From SG8-41 sp963802355 (lineage in GTDB: Bacteria; Pseudomonadota; Gammaproteobacteria; Burkholderiales; SG8-41): a DNA stretch of 64,000 nt. Each line of letters starts with the position of its first letter. Within the stretch, counting starts at the first letter, position 1. The translations under genes and the position numbers were made by a program. Where the stretch lies: NCBI GenBank assembly GCA_963802355.1, contig CAWDIV010000015.1, positions 1,054,001 through 1,118,000 on the forward strand. Direction: 5' to 3'. The notes beneath the pieces were generated by a model. It saw only the letters and a program-made list of their open reading frames with translations, ran no database searches and was not told where the DNA came from. Shown here piece by piece: positions 1 through 7,553 of this stretch.

Positions 1-132
1 TGGGCGCGCACGCCCCTGCGGACCATGATCCACGAGTTCCAGGAAAGCCTGAAGGCGTTTCCGCCGATTCCGCCCGGCGCGCCGGACGACTATGCGCCGG
101 GACCTGCGGCGCGTTCCCGGCGCAAGGGTTGA
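1..132 (+). CDS. 3' end of an unidentified protein, possibly a sulfatase
   Basis: An open frame enters from the left edge and stops with TGA at 130-132, giving 43 C-terminal residues. The piece contains a short helix-like stretch followed by a Pro-rich tail (FPPIPPGAP). Arylsulfatase-family proteins often end with a helix followed by a 'FPP/YPP' tail, so a sulfatase is possible, but 43 residues cannot settle this. The start and catalytic part lie outside the window. Confidence 0.4.
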   Translation, partial: WARTPLRTMIHEFQESLKAFPPIPPGAPDDYAPGPAARSRRKG

Positions 133-152
133 AGGATGAAGGCGGAAGGAAG

Positions 153-187
153 GTGTCAGGAACCTTGAGGGAAAAGGTTCCTGACAC
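153..187. repeat. REP-like hairpin, copy 1
   Basis: A perfect 14-bp inverted repeat (153-166 with 174-187, loop GAGGGAA), core TGTCAGGAACC. It lies between two convergent genes. A near-identical hairpin occurs at 53132-53172. Short palindromes with this core resemble the REP sequences often associated with Y1-type RAYT transposases; no such transposase is in this window. It could also act as a transcription end for either flanking gene. Confidence 0.6.
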
Positions 188-220
188 ATCAGTCACGTCC
201 TATCGGTCACGCCTTTCGAG

Positions 221-1195
221 CTAGTGGCCCCACGGTCGCAAATAATCCATCCGGTCCGCGGAACGCACGTTCAGCTTCTTTACCAGCTTGTTCTGCAGGA
301 CGTGCAAGGTGACGGCCGAGCCTGCTTCACCGCTTCCCCACAGCCGCTGGTAGAACTCGCTCTGGCGGCCAATGGCTTCGCCGCCTACGCCCAATATGAT
401 GTCACCACGCTTCAGGCCGGCTTTCGCCGCTGGCGACTCCGGCAGCACTCGCGTCACCACCACGTGCCCCTGGATCTCCTCGGAATAGACGCCGAGCCAG
501 GGCCGCGTCGGCCCGCGGCGGTGACCGATTGTGATGATGTCGTCCAGCAGCGGTTTGAGCAGGTCGATGGGAACGAACATGTTGCCGGGAAACGCGGCGC
601 CGATTTCCAGCGCGTCACTGACCCACAGCGAGCCGATTCCGACGAGCTTGCCATCCGCGTCGATCAGCGCCGCGCCGCTGTGCTCGAAGCGCGGCGGCGC
701 CGTGAAGATCCCGCCATCGATCATGTACTCCCACCAGCCGGTGAAACGCCGGCGCGAGACGACGCACGCGCGCGAAGTCCCCCCCGCGCCGCCGTGAGCG
801 GCAACCAGTACCGTCGCCAGCTCGCGCACGGTCCTGGATGCCCCGATCTCGAGCGGCCGGCAGGAAACGGCCGAACGCACCAACCCGAAGCCGGTCGCGT
901 GGTCGTAGCCGACTATGCTCGCGGGGAACACCCTGCCATCTCCTGCAACAACCAATACGGAGCCAGCCTCCAGCAGCAGGTAGCCGATCGTGAGTATCAG
1001 GCCCTTCTCGTCTATCACGATCCCGGTGCCCTCGCGTTCGGCGCCCAGGGTGTCGGCGGTACGTGCCTCGGGAACGGCCTTGATGCTCAACTTTACGACG
1101 CCCTCCAAGGGCACCGTATCGGCGTACAGCTCGGGAACCGCGACGTGGGTGGCACGCCAGGTAGAGAGCGCGGCGGCAAAGAAGGAAACGGTCAC
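221..1195 (-). CDS. Trypsin-like (HtrA-type) protein with PDZ domain, catalytic triad lost
   Basis: A 324-residue protein with a degenerate S1C/HtrA-like protease fold (about residues 55-215) and a C-terminal PDZ domain (about 232-310, PWLGV ... RGDIILGVGG). HtrA proteases need His in a TNAHV-like motif, Asp in a TDLAV-like motif and Ser in GNSGG. Here the His site reads LTIGYLLL (residues 67-74), the Asp site TGFGLV (101-106), and only a Ser remains in HSGAAL (172-177). By sequence it should not be a protease; a scaffold, chaperone or peptide-binding role through the PDZ domain is inference. The N-terminus starts with a hydrophobic segment that could be an export signal or anchor. It sits alone, convergent with the partial gene before it. 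Confidence 0.75.
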   Translation of the reverse strand: MTVSFFAAALSTWRATHVAVPELYADTVPLEGVVKLSIKAVPEARTADTLGAEREGTGIVIDEKGLILTIGYLLLEAGSVLVVAGDGRVFPASIVGYDHATGFGLVRSAVSCRPLEIGASRTVRELATVLVAAHGGAGGTSRACVVSRRRFTGWWEYMIDGGIFTAPPRFEHSGAALIDADGKLVGIGSLWVSDALEIGAAFPGNMFVPIDLLKPLLDDIITIGHRRGPTRPWLGVYSEEIQGHVVVTRVLPESPAAKAGLKRGDIILGVGGEAIGRQSEFYQRLWGSGEAGSAVTLHVLQNKLVKKLNVRSADRMDYLRPWGH

Positions 1196-1342
1196 GATCG
1201 GAAACGCGGCGCGGGCAGTGAGCCCATGTTATCGGGGTGCTCGCGGCGCGGCAACGGGAACGTGGGCAGGCGGGTAGCTCGGCATGACCTCTGCTCCCGA
1301 CGCGCCGCAGGACGTTCAGCCTGCTCTCCTTAACCGGTCCGC

Positions 1343-1954
1343 TCAGGCTGGGGGACGGTAGCGAACCTTCAGGATCTCGATTTCCTGTTCCCCGGTGGGG
1401 GTGGCGAGTATAGCGACGTCGCCGTTGCGTCTCTTGAGCAAAGCCTTTGCGATCGGGGAGATCCAGCTCACGTGGCCACGCTTGGTATCCACTTCGTCAA
1501 CGCCCACGATAGTGATCGTGCGCTCCTCACGCCCACCGTTCACGTAGGCGTAGGTCACGGTAGCGCCGAAATAGATCTGATCCGATTCGCCGCGCGCCGC
1601 GGGATCCACGACCTGCGCGATGTCGAGGCGCGCAGTGAGCTGATGAATGCGGCGATCGATTTCACGGAGCCGCTTTTTGCCGTAGATGTAGTCGCCGTTC
1701 TCGGAACGGTCGCCGTTGGAAGCCGCCCACGCGATGACCTTGACGAGCTCTGGCCGCTCGATGTCGAGGAGACGCGTGACTTCTGTCTTCAGCCGCGCAT
1801 AACCATGCGGCGTAATGTAGTTTTTGATGTCCTGCTGCGAAATCTGCCCGGCAGCGTGCTTGCCGTTACGACTGCCGTTGCTGCCGTTGCGGTTGCCATT
1901 GCTTCCGTTGCGATGTCCATTACGACTGCGAATGCGTGTGACTGGCTTTCCCAT
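1343..1954 (-). CDS. greB: Transcription elongation factor GreB-like, with Asn/Gly/Arg-rich N-terminal extension
   Basis: GreB-family factors enter the RNA polymerase secondary channel and stimulate cleavage of backtracked RNA. The protein has the N-terminal coiled coil with the acidic tip (GDRSENGDY, residues 81-89) and the C-terminal FKBP-like domain (ISPIAKALL), as in the roughly 160-residue family. It is longer (203 residues) because about 40 residues precede the coiled coil, made mostly of Asn, Gly, Ser and Arg in short repeats. The DNA there (about 1840-1940) is itself repetitive, so the tail probably grew by slippage. Transcribed away from the IclR gene. Identification is firm; the role of the tail is unknown. 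Confidence 0.92.
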   Translation of the reverse strand: MGKPVTRIRSRNGHRNGSNGNRNGSNGSRNGKHAAGQISQQDIKNYITPHGYARLKTEVTRLLDIERPELVKVIAWAASNGDRSENGDYIYGKKRLREIDRRIHQLTARLDIAQVVDPAARGESDQIYFGATVTYAYVNGGREERTITIVGVDEVDTKRGHVSWISPIAKALLKRRNGDVAILATPTGEQEIEILKVRYRPPA

Positions 1955-2053
1955 ATGGAGCTGACTGGCGAGTGAGCGTAGAAGGGTGAGCTTTATATTA
2001 TAGCAAAAACAATGTATTACTGGCGATACCTGCCGGGTAGCTCAGAAGCTAGG

Positions 2054-2106
2054 CCCAAAACCACTATTTTGGGTTGTTCCTGCCGATTTCATATTATAAA
2101 ATCGGC
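2054..2106. promoter_or_regulatory. Two adjacent inverted repeats in front of the IclR-type gene
   Basis: Two perfect dyads lie between greB and the regulator: 7 bp (2054-2060 with 2067-2073, CCCAAAA/TTTTGGG) and 8 bp (2082-2089 with 2099-2106, GCCGATTT/AAATCGGC). IclR-type regulators commonly bind palindromes in their own divergent promoter region, so these are candidate operators for autoregulation. Binding is inferred only from position and symmetry. Confidence 0.45.
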
Positions 2107-2131
2107 TGCAACCGCGCAAAAAATCGCACCC

Positions 2132-2911
2132 GTGCCCGAAAAAGAAGCGAAATCATCGATACAGGTGATCGAGCGCATGATGCGTCTCCTTGCCACGCTT
2201 GGGCACCACCCCTCACCCGTCAATCTCAAGCAGCTCGCCACTGAAACCAAGCTTCATCCTTCCACCGCTCACCGCATTCTGTCGGTCATGGTGGAGCACC
2301 GGCTGGTAGACCGCATCGAGCCCGGTACCTACCGGCTTGGCATACGGCTCCTCGAGCTGGGAAGTCTGGTGCGGTCGCGCATCAGCGTGCGCCAGGAAGC
2401 GCTGCACCACATGCAGACGCTCCATGAGGAGTTAGGCGAGACGATCAACCTCTCGGTGCGGCACGATGACGAGGTCGTCTACATAGAACGGACTTCCGAC
2501 AACAATTCGATGATGCGCGTCGTCCAGATCATCGGAGCGCGCGCTCCGCTGCACATCACAGCGGTGGGCAAGCTGTTTCTGGCGGAGGAAGGCCCCAAGG
2601 GATCGGCGGACTATGCACGCCGCACCGGCTTGCCCAGATTCACCGACAACACGCTCACCGACTCCGAGAGCCTGGTGAGGGAAGTGGAGAAGATACGCCG
2701 ACTGGGATACGCCTTCGACAACGAGGAAGCGGAAAAAGGCGTCTCCTGCATCGGCGCAGGGATCTATAACGACGAAGGCAAGCTCGTGGCGGGACTTTCC
2801 GTGTCCGCGCCGTCGGATCGGCTCAATCACGCATGGGCGGCCCAAGTGCGACAGACAGCGGAGACAATCTCACGCGCGATCGGCTACCAGGCAACGGCCG
2901 GTGAGCGGTAA
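2132..2911 (+). CDS. IclR family transcriptional regulator
   Basis: An IclR-type repressor/activator: N-terminal winged helix-turn-helix (about the first 65 residues after the chosen start, with TKLHPSTAHRIL as recognition helix region) and a C-terminal GAF-like effector domain (LGETINLSVRHDDEVVYIER through AGLSVSAPSDR). I chose GTG at 2132 because it gives the usual short lead-in to the DNA-binding domain (SIQVIERMMRLL) and leaves two palindromes upstream. An in-frame ATG at 2012 would place both palindromes inside the gene. The effector is unknown. Many family members control aromatic or organic-acid catabolism, which suits this genome. The stop codon lies inside the first units of a heptamer array. 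Confidence 0.85.
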   Translation: MPEKEAKSSIQVIERMMRLLATLGHHPSPVNLKQLATETKLHPSTAHRILSVMVEHRLVDRIEPGTYRLGIRLLELGSLVRSRISVRQEALHHMQTLHEELGETINLSVRHDDEVVYIERTSDNNSMMRVVQIIGARAPLHITAVGKLFLAEEGPKGSADYARRTGLPRFTDNTLTDSESLVREVEKIRRLGYAFDNEEAEKGVSCIGAGIYNDEGKLVAGLSVSAPSDRLNHAWAAQVRQTAETISRAIGYQATAGER

Positions 2912-3052
2912 GCGGTAAGCGGTAAGCGGTAAGCGGTAAGCGGTAAGCGGTAAGCGGTAAGCGGTAAGCGGTAAGCGGTAAGCGGTAAGCGGTAAGATTG
3001 GGTGTGCGTTCTTTCGGAAGTTCCCGCTCACCGCTTACTGCTCACCGCTCAC
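2901..3052. repeat. Inverted pair of heptamer arrays after the IclR gene
   Basis: The left arm (2901-2996) is nearly 14 units of GTAAGCG (first unit GTGAGCG) and contains the TAA stop of the IclR gene. The right arm (3025-3052) is four 7-bp units of the complementary type (CGCTCAC, CGCTTAC, TGCTCAC, CGCTCAC). The arms can pair to form a long imperfect hairpin ending just before the start at 3060. This is the most regular example of the array class seen across the window. Confidence 0.9.
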
Positions 3053-3059
3053 TAGCCTT

Positions 3060-3686
3060 ATGCAGCCGCTGCCCGGCACCGTCCGGCTGACCCGCTCGTT
3101 GCAGGGCATAGAACTTTACTTCCCTCCGCTGCGCGACCCGGCGGCCGCGCTGATGCTCGCTCTCTTCGGCATTTCATGTTTCATCCCCGGTTTCTTTGCC
3201 GCGATGGCCGTCGCGCCTCTGGCTGAGTCCGGCCCGGCCGGGATGCTTTCGATCGTGCTCATGAGCATCTTCATCCTCCCGTTCATCGCGTTCGGATTGC
3301 TGTTCGTCACGCTGGCCGTATATCAGGTGGCGAACTCGCTCACCGTACGGGTCACCGAAGCGGAAATCCGCAGCCAGCGGCGTGTATTCGGAATGGCTCT
3401 GCGCGAACGGCGCGTCACACGTGCCGACATCGCCGCGCTCGATGCCGTAGCCGTATTGCGCCACCGGAAGCCCCGGGAAGACGTCTCTTATTACAGCCTC
3501 GTAGTGAAACCCAGGAGTGGCGCCGGTCTCACGGTAGCGCGTCGCACGGGCCGGCTCGCTCGATTCCGCAACCGGAAGGTCACCGTAGCGGAAAGTCTCC
3601 GCGGCGAAGCGCTGATGGGGCAGGTTAAAACGGAGATCGTCAAAGCAGGCCGGCTCGAGCATCTGCTTCAGAAGCGTGACGAGTGA
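3060..3686 (+). CDS. Hypothetical two-helix membrane protein
   Basis: A 208-residue protein of unrecognised family. Two hydrophobic segments (about residues 30-52 and 62-90) form a membrane hairpin. They are followed by a basic cytoplasmic-looking domain of about 110 residues with alternating strand pattern (LTVRVTEAEIRSQRRVFG), reminiscent of bacterial PH-like domains. It starts right after a heptamer array and ends before a strong bidirectional terminator, so it appears to be a single-gene unit. No catalytic motif is visible and no function can be assigned. Confidence 0.65.
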   Translation: MQPLPGTVRLTRSLQGIELYFPPLRDPAAALMLALFGISCFIPGFFAAMAVAPLAESGPAGMLSIVLMSIFILPFIAFGLLFVTLAVYQVANSLTVRVTEAEIRSQRRVFGMALRERRVTRADIAALDAVAVLRHRKPREDVSYYSLVVKPRSGAGLTVARRTGRLARFRNRKVTVAESLRGEALMGQVKTEIVKAGRLEHLLQKRDE

Positions 3687-3695
3687 CCGTCACTG

Positions 3696-3720
3696 ACTAA
3701 ACGGGCCTCGCCCGTTTAGT
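3696..3720. terminator. Bidirectional hairpin terminator between convergent genes
   Basis: An 11-bp perfect stem (3696-3706 with 3710-3720, ACTAAACGGGC) with a 3-base loop CTC lies exactly between the convergent gene ends. The stop codon of the DUF3567 gene is inside the stem. The A/T-rich stem base can serve as the U-tract on either strand. Confidence 0.75.
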
Positions 3721-3952
3721 GGTATAGCACCGGCTGATTCATCTGTACGTCGAAATCTTCGAGAAATTCCTCGAAGCGCTCGGCTGAGACGTTCTCTTCC
3801 GCAACGACATCCCGCATGCGCTGCGCGAATCTTTCCGCGACGCCGCCCTGGAAGAACGTGCCGCGCTGGGTATTCTTGTCCACCAGCTCGTAACCGTGCT
3901 GGGCGGGATACTCCACCACGCAGTAGTTGTCACTTTCGTAGATCACGTTCAT
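3716..3952 (-). CDS. DUF3567 family protein, paralogue 1
   Basis: A small acidic protein of the DUF3567 family, typical of betaproteobacteria and of unknown function. Start chosen at MNVIYESDNY, which matches the usual start of the family and that of the second copy; an upstream in-frame ATG at 3982 would add ten unconserved residues. Hallmarks: N-terminal YxVVEYP, central YELVDKNxQRGTFFQG, C-terminal MNQPVLYH. The copy at 4310-4543 is clearly homologous with many substitutions, so the duplication is old. It ends in the bidirectional hairpin at 3696-3720. Confidence 0.85.
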   Translation of the reverse strand: MNVIYESDNYCVVEYPAQHGYELVDKNTQRGTFFQGGVAERFAQRMRDVVAEENVSAERFEEFLEDFDVQMNQPVLYH

Positions 3953-4311
3953 GTGCGCCGCCTTGCCGCTATTGCGAAGCAACTAACGTGCCATTGCGGA
4001 ACATCACCCCTGTTTGCCACGGTGGGCGTTAACTCGGTCACGGTAGGACTGTGCGAAAGCCTATCGAGACGGCATTTCGCCACGCTGTAACGCTGCTCGA
4101 TCGGCAAGAACCTGCTGAAAGATGAATGACCAGTGACCGAAAATAGTCGGAAGGTGACGCTCCGCGGCGGCACGCGGATCGCGTACGACACGGCTGAGAA
4201 GGGTTTGTTTACGAGACCCGGCTGAAAAGACAATCAGCCCGCATGCTCCGGCGCCAATTCGTAGTGACGCCGCCCGAAAAACCGCACCGCGCGCTGTGAA
4301 GCATGCGGGCT
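3953..4311. terminator. Spacer between the DUF3567 copies with a long-loop inverted repeat at its right end
   Basis: I see no convincing gene in this 350-bp spacer on either strand. At its right end a perfect 12-bp inverted repeat (4236-4247 with 4300-4311, AGCCCGCATGCT) encloses a 52-bp loop. Its right arm includes the stop codon of the second DUF3567 gene, so it may serve as the 3' end of that gene. It lacks a classical U-tract, so the terminator call is tentative. Confidence 0.4.
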
Positions 4312-4543
4312 AGTGATACAGCACGGACTGGGTCATCAGGACGCCGAAGTTCCCTAGGAACTCGTCGACGCCCTCGATCGAACCGGTTTCGGCAACGGCA
4401 TTGCGCATGGACCGCGCAAACTTGTCCGCGACGTCACCCTGGAAATAGGTTCCGCGCTGAGCCTGCTTGTCCACGAGCTCGTACCCATGCTGAGTGGGGT
4501 ACTCGACCACGTAATAGTTGTCACTGTTATAGATCACGTTCAT
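4310..4543 (-). CDS. DUF3567 family protein, paralogue 2
   Basis: A 77-residue DUF3567 protein, the tandem paralogue of the gene at 3716-3952. It has the same hallmarks (YYVVEYP, GYELVDKQAQRGTYFQG, VDEFL, C-terminal SVLYH). The start is well supported by AAGGAGG eight bases upstream of the ATG. The function of the family is not known. Two copies in tandem, separated by a 350-bp spacer and each with its own 3' palindrome, suggest separate transcripts. Confidence 0.88.
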   Translation of the reverse strand: MNVIYNSDNYYVVEYPTQHGYELVDKQAQRGTYFQGDVADKFARSMRNAVAETGSIEGVDEFLGNFGVLMTQSVLYH

Positions 4544-4877
4544 AGCGGGCCTCCTTCTCTTTAACGCCCCGCCCTGTCTACGGATGACAATGGGTACGCG
4601 AAAAAGGTTGCCGTGAACTCAATCACCGCATCGCTGTCATCCAATAAATACAGCGAGTTAGCGCGGCGCAATTTCAAGACGGACACGAGCGCGTGTGAGG
4701 CTTCCACTACAACTGGTCATCGGCGGACTATGCCGGACGGCGTTGAGCCTCGACATGGTTGTTGAGCAAAACCACCGGCACGAAACTCTGACGCTCCCGC
4801 GTGGATCGCAGTTGAGGACGGAAAGCAGGACAGCCAATCCCTGTCCCGTTGTCATGCCCATCGCGCCTGACGGGCCG
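4544..4877. other. Spacer without recognisable gene
   Basis: About 330 bp. Apart from the ribosome binding site of the DUF3567 gene at its left edge I see nothing I can name: no convincing open frame with a ribosome site, no strong hairpin and no repeat shared with the rest of the window. Confidence 0.5.
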
Positions 4878-5768
4878 TTATCGACGCAGCTGGCTCACGG
4901 CGATGCCGCCAAGAATCAATGCAAGTCCTGTATATAGGGTTAAGCCGGGTTCTTCCTGCAACAGCGTCATGCCCAGCAACAGCGCCACGCACGGCACCAG
5001 GTAATTCAGCTGCGACGTGAACGTCGGACCTGCAGAACCGATCAGGTTGAAGTAGACGATGGTGGCGATTGCGGTCGGGCCGATGCCGATCCAGATGAGG
5101 ATCGCCATCGACTCCCAGCTCGGGGCGAGACGCCACGGCTGATCGATCATGAGCGCCACCGGTAGGCTGATGAGCGCGGCGAGAGCGACGATGGCTGCGG
5201 ACGCCACCACGACGTCGCCCCGCAACATGCGGCGCGCGATCACCCCGTTCGCCGCATAGCAGAGCGCGCCGCACAGCACCGACAGCTGGGCCAGGATCTC
5301 GATCGGCGAGCCGCCCAACCCGGCGAGCGCGGCCGGCCCCATCAGCGCCACGATGCCCAGGAAGCCCAGCACAAAGCCGGCGACTCGATTGCGGGTCATC
5401 TGCTCGCCGGCCACGAAGAAGTGCGCGAGCAGCAGCGTTGCGAGCGGCATAATGGCCATGAGAATGCCGGCGAGTGCGCTGTCTATGGGCTTCTGTCCCC
5501 ACGTGATGAACCAGAACGGCAGGCAGTTGCCTACGAGCGCCAGCACGACGTACGGCGTCCACGCCCGGCCGATCGGCGGGAACGTATAGCCCATTACGCG
5601 CACCACGGCGACAAGAACCACGGCTCCGAGCGCAAGCCGCGCGGCGACCAGTGTCGCCGGCGGGACCGCCGACACAGCGAGCTTGACGAACATGAAATTG
5701 GAGCCCCAGAACGCGACGAGCGCCAGCAACATGCCCCAGTCCTTCAGAGTGCGGGCGGCCACGATCAC
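4878..5768 (-). CDS. EamA/DMT family transporter
   Basis: A 296-residue inner-membrane protein with about ten hydrophobic segments in two repeated EamA halves (first half AFWGSNFMFVKLA; second half LCGALCYAANGVIARR), the normal size and plan of drug/metabolite exporters of the RhaT/YdcZ type. Substrates range from amino acids to purines and cannot be predicted here. Ends with a short basic tail. The next gene upstream (cyclase) ends 48 bp before this start on the same strand, so the two may share a transcript. Confidence 0.88.
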   Translation of the reverse strand: MIVAARTLKDWGMLLALVAFWGSNFMFVKLAVSAVPPATLVAARLALGAVVLVAVVRVMGYTFPPIGRAWTPYVVLALVGNCLPFWFITWGQKPIDSALAGILMAIMPLATLLLAHFFVAGEQMTRNRVAGFVLGFLGIVALMGPAALAGLGGSPIEILAQLSVLCGALCYAANGVIARRMLRGDVVVASAAIVALAALISLPVALMIDQPWRLAPSWESMAILIWIGIGPTAIATIVYFNLIGSAGPTFTSQLNYLVPCVALLLGMTLLQEEPGLTLYTGLALILGGIAVSQLRR

Positions 5769-5815
5769 TGTTCACGAAACACGCATTTCTCCGCCGGAGC
5801 GGCAGCGGCCGCCCT

Positions 5816-6775
5816 TCAGCGTATGGCGATCGGCGCGACCGTCGATCCCGTGGCGCCCTGGATCTTGAGCGGCTGCATCACGAAAGCGAACTCGTGGACG
5901 CGCTTTGCCGCCAGCTCGTCGAGCTTCAGGTTCTCCAGCAGATGAATGCCATTCACCACGAGCGCAATCTGGTGTAGCGGCAACGAAATCTGTGAATCGG
6001 GATTCGGCGAGACTTCGACCGGACCGTTGTCCGAGCCCAACAGCATCGGGTCCTGCTTGACCAGCCATTCGGCGGCGGCCACTCCGACACCCGGGTTGCC
6101 CTTCATGTAACGCGCGTTCTCCTTGCCCCACAGCCTGCCCCAGCCGGTGTTGATGAGCACGGCGTCGCCGGGACGCAGAGTCACGTTTTGCTTTTGCAGC
6201 GCCTGCTGCAGGTCCTGCACCGTGATCTCGTAAGTATCGGGCAGAGTGTCCACGCCCTTCAGTCCGGCGACGTCGATCAGCACCCCGCGCGTCATGAGGG
6301 TGCCGACTTTTTCGATGCCGAGCTTGGTAAACCCGGTGCGCGACGAGATTTCGCTGATCTTGAAGCAGTTGTAAAGGCTGTCCCCATGGCTCTGGTGGGC
6401 AAAACCGTCAAACTGAGTACCTACCTGACCGAGCTCGGTGGTAACGAGTTCTTCGTTGCTGCCGCGCTGGTTCGACTGCGGATTCATAAACGTGCGCTTG
6501 GTATGCAGATCGAATCGGCGCGTGGCCTGAATCGGCATGCCCGCTCTGAGCACATGGCCGATTTCGATCACTTCTCCAGTACGGATCAGCCGCGCCGCGG
6601 CAAGCACCGATGCCGGTTTCATGTGGTTGGCCGAACCCCGCTCGTCGCCGGCGCCCCATTTCGATGGGCAGCGCTCGCTCTCGGCAGGTGGCTTCCAGGT
6701 CTGGGCGCCGGAAATAGTCGATACCAACAACAGGGCGGTTGCCGACGTGCTGATGATGCCTGCGGCTCTCTTCAT
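5816..6775 (-). CDS. Cyclase family (kynurenine formamidase-like) metal hydrolase, exported
   Basis: A 319-residue protein with a Sec signal peptide (MKRAAGIISTSATALLLVSTISGAQ) and the cyclase/KynB fold. The metal-site region reads VGTQFDGFAH (about residues 117-126) where small KynB proteins have HxGTHxDxxxH. The Gln at the second position is common in the longer secreted members, so this is probably a normal subfamily trait. It also has the conserved AVLINTGWGRLW and GSDNGPVEV segments. A periplasmic hydrolase of a cyclic or amide substrate is likely; the substrate is unknown. Confidence 0.8.
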   Translation of the reverse strand: MKRAAGIISTSATALLLVSTISGAQTWKPPAESERCPSKWGAGDERGSANHMKPASVLAAARLIRTGEVIEIGHVLRAGMPIQATRRFDLHTKRTFMNPQSNQRGSNEELVTTELGQVGTQFDGFAHQSHGDSLYNCFKISEISSRTGFTKLGIEKVGTLMTRGVLIDVAGLKGVDTLPDTYEITVQDLQQALQKQNVTLRPGDAVLINTGWGRLWGKENARYMKGNPGVGVAAAEWLVKQDPMLLGSDNGPVEVSPNPDSQISLPLHQIALVVNGIHLLENLKLDELAAKRVHEFAFVMQPLKIQGATGSTVAPIAIR

Positions 6776-6877
6776 GGTCTCCTTCGTTGAAGTGGGTGGT
6801 TGCGACGGGCGTTATTCACTCGGGCCAGCGGCTTCCCGCGAGACGGCATGGAGCATATCATCCGGACGGAGGCGCGG

Positions 6878-7549
6878 ATGCAACCTTTCAAGGCACGAAT
6901 AATCTGGAACGCGGCGCTGGTTTTTTGCGCCGGACTGGCGTGCGCCACAGTGTCGGCCCAGCAGTTCCAGGGAGTGCCGCCGCCTGCCCCAGGCCGCAGC
7001 GCACTACCGGCAACGCCGCTTTCCGGAGAGCAACTGCTCTCGCAGCTGCGTAAGGGCGGCTACGTGATCTACTTCCGCCATACGTCGACGGATTTTTCTC
7101 GGGATGATACGCGCTCAAAAAGCGATGATGATTGCGACAACCAGCGGCCACTGACCGACAAGGGACGAGCCGAGGCGCGCGAGATCGGCGCGGCGTTCCG
7201 CGAATTGAAAATTCCGGTCGAGCGGGTGCTGGCGAGCCCGCGCTGCCGCACGATGGAAACCGCGATGCTCGCGTTCGGAAAGGCGGAGAAGTCGCCCGAG
7301 GCGCGGGCCGGACCAGCATCACCCGGAAGCGAAGATCGATACGCGCCGCTGCGCACGGTGCTGTCCGCACCGGTCAAACCGGGCAGCAACCTAGTCGTCG
7401 CGAGCCACGGCAACCCGTTCTACGCGGTCGCCGGAGCGCCGTATCTGGCAGAGGGCGAAGCCGCGGTGATCCGGCCGCTGGGAAAGGATTTCGAGATCGT
7501 TGCCCGAGTGAAGCACGACGCCTGGCCTACATTGGCGAAGGCCAATTGA
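6878..7549 (+). CDS. Exported histidine phosphatase superfamily protein
   Basis: A branch of the phosphoglycerate mutase/SixA-like superfamily. The catalytic His is in FRHTSTD, the conserved basic motif in LASPRCRTMETA, and the second His in VASHGNPF. Start chosen at ATG 6878 because GGAGG sits five bases upstream and the product then begins with a signal peptide (MQPFKARIIWNAALVFCAG to VSAQ). Earlier in-frame starts add unrelated residues. The domain is short between the two His motifs, as in periplasmic SixA-like phosphatases. It is divergent from the cyclase gene. Substrate unknown. Confidence 0.8.
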   Translation: MQPFKARIIWNAALVFCAGLACATVSAQQFQGVPPPAPGRSALPATPLSGEQLLSQLRKGGYVIYFRHTSTDFSRDDTRSKSDDDCDNQRPLTDKGRAEAREIGAAFRELKIPVERVLASPRCRTMETAMLAFGKAEKSPEARAGPASPGSEDRYAPLRTVLSAPVKPGSNLVVASHGNPFYAVAGAPYLAEGEAAVIRPLGKDFEIVARVKHDAWPTLAKAN

Positions 7550-7553
7550 GCCA

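Noticed and set aside
224..1333. Long plus-strand open frame opposite the PDZ protein gene, and similar long frames opposite other genes (15753-17429, 18420-20075, 34872-35642, 59848-61125)
   Set aside because: They are mirror frames of real genes in GC-rich DNA: Arg/His/Ala-rich, no family motifs, no ribosome sites, while the opposite strand carries well-conserved proteins.
2901..3052. Heptamer arrays as a CRISPR or as leader of one
   Set aside because: Units are 7 bp and directly abut with no spacers, and there are no cas genes in the window.
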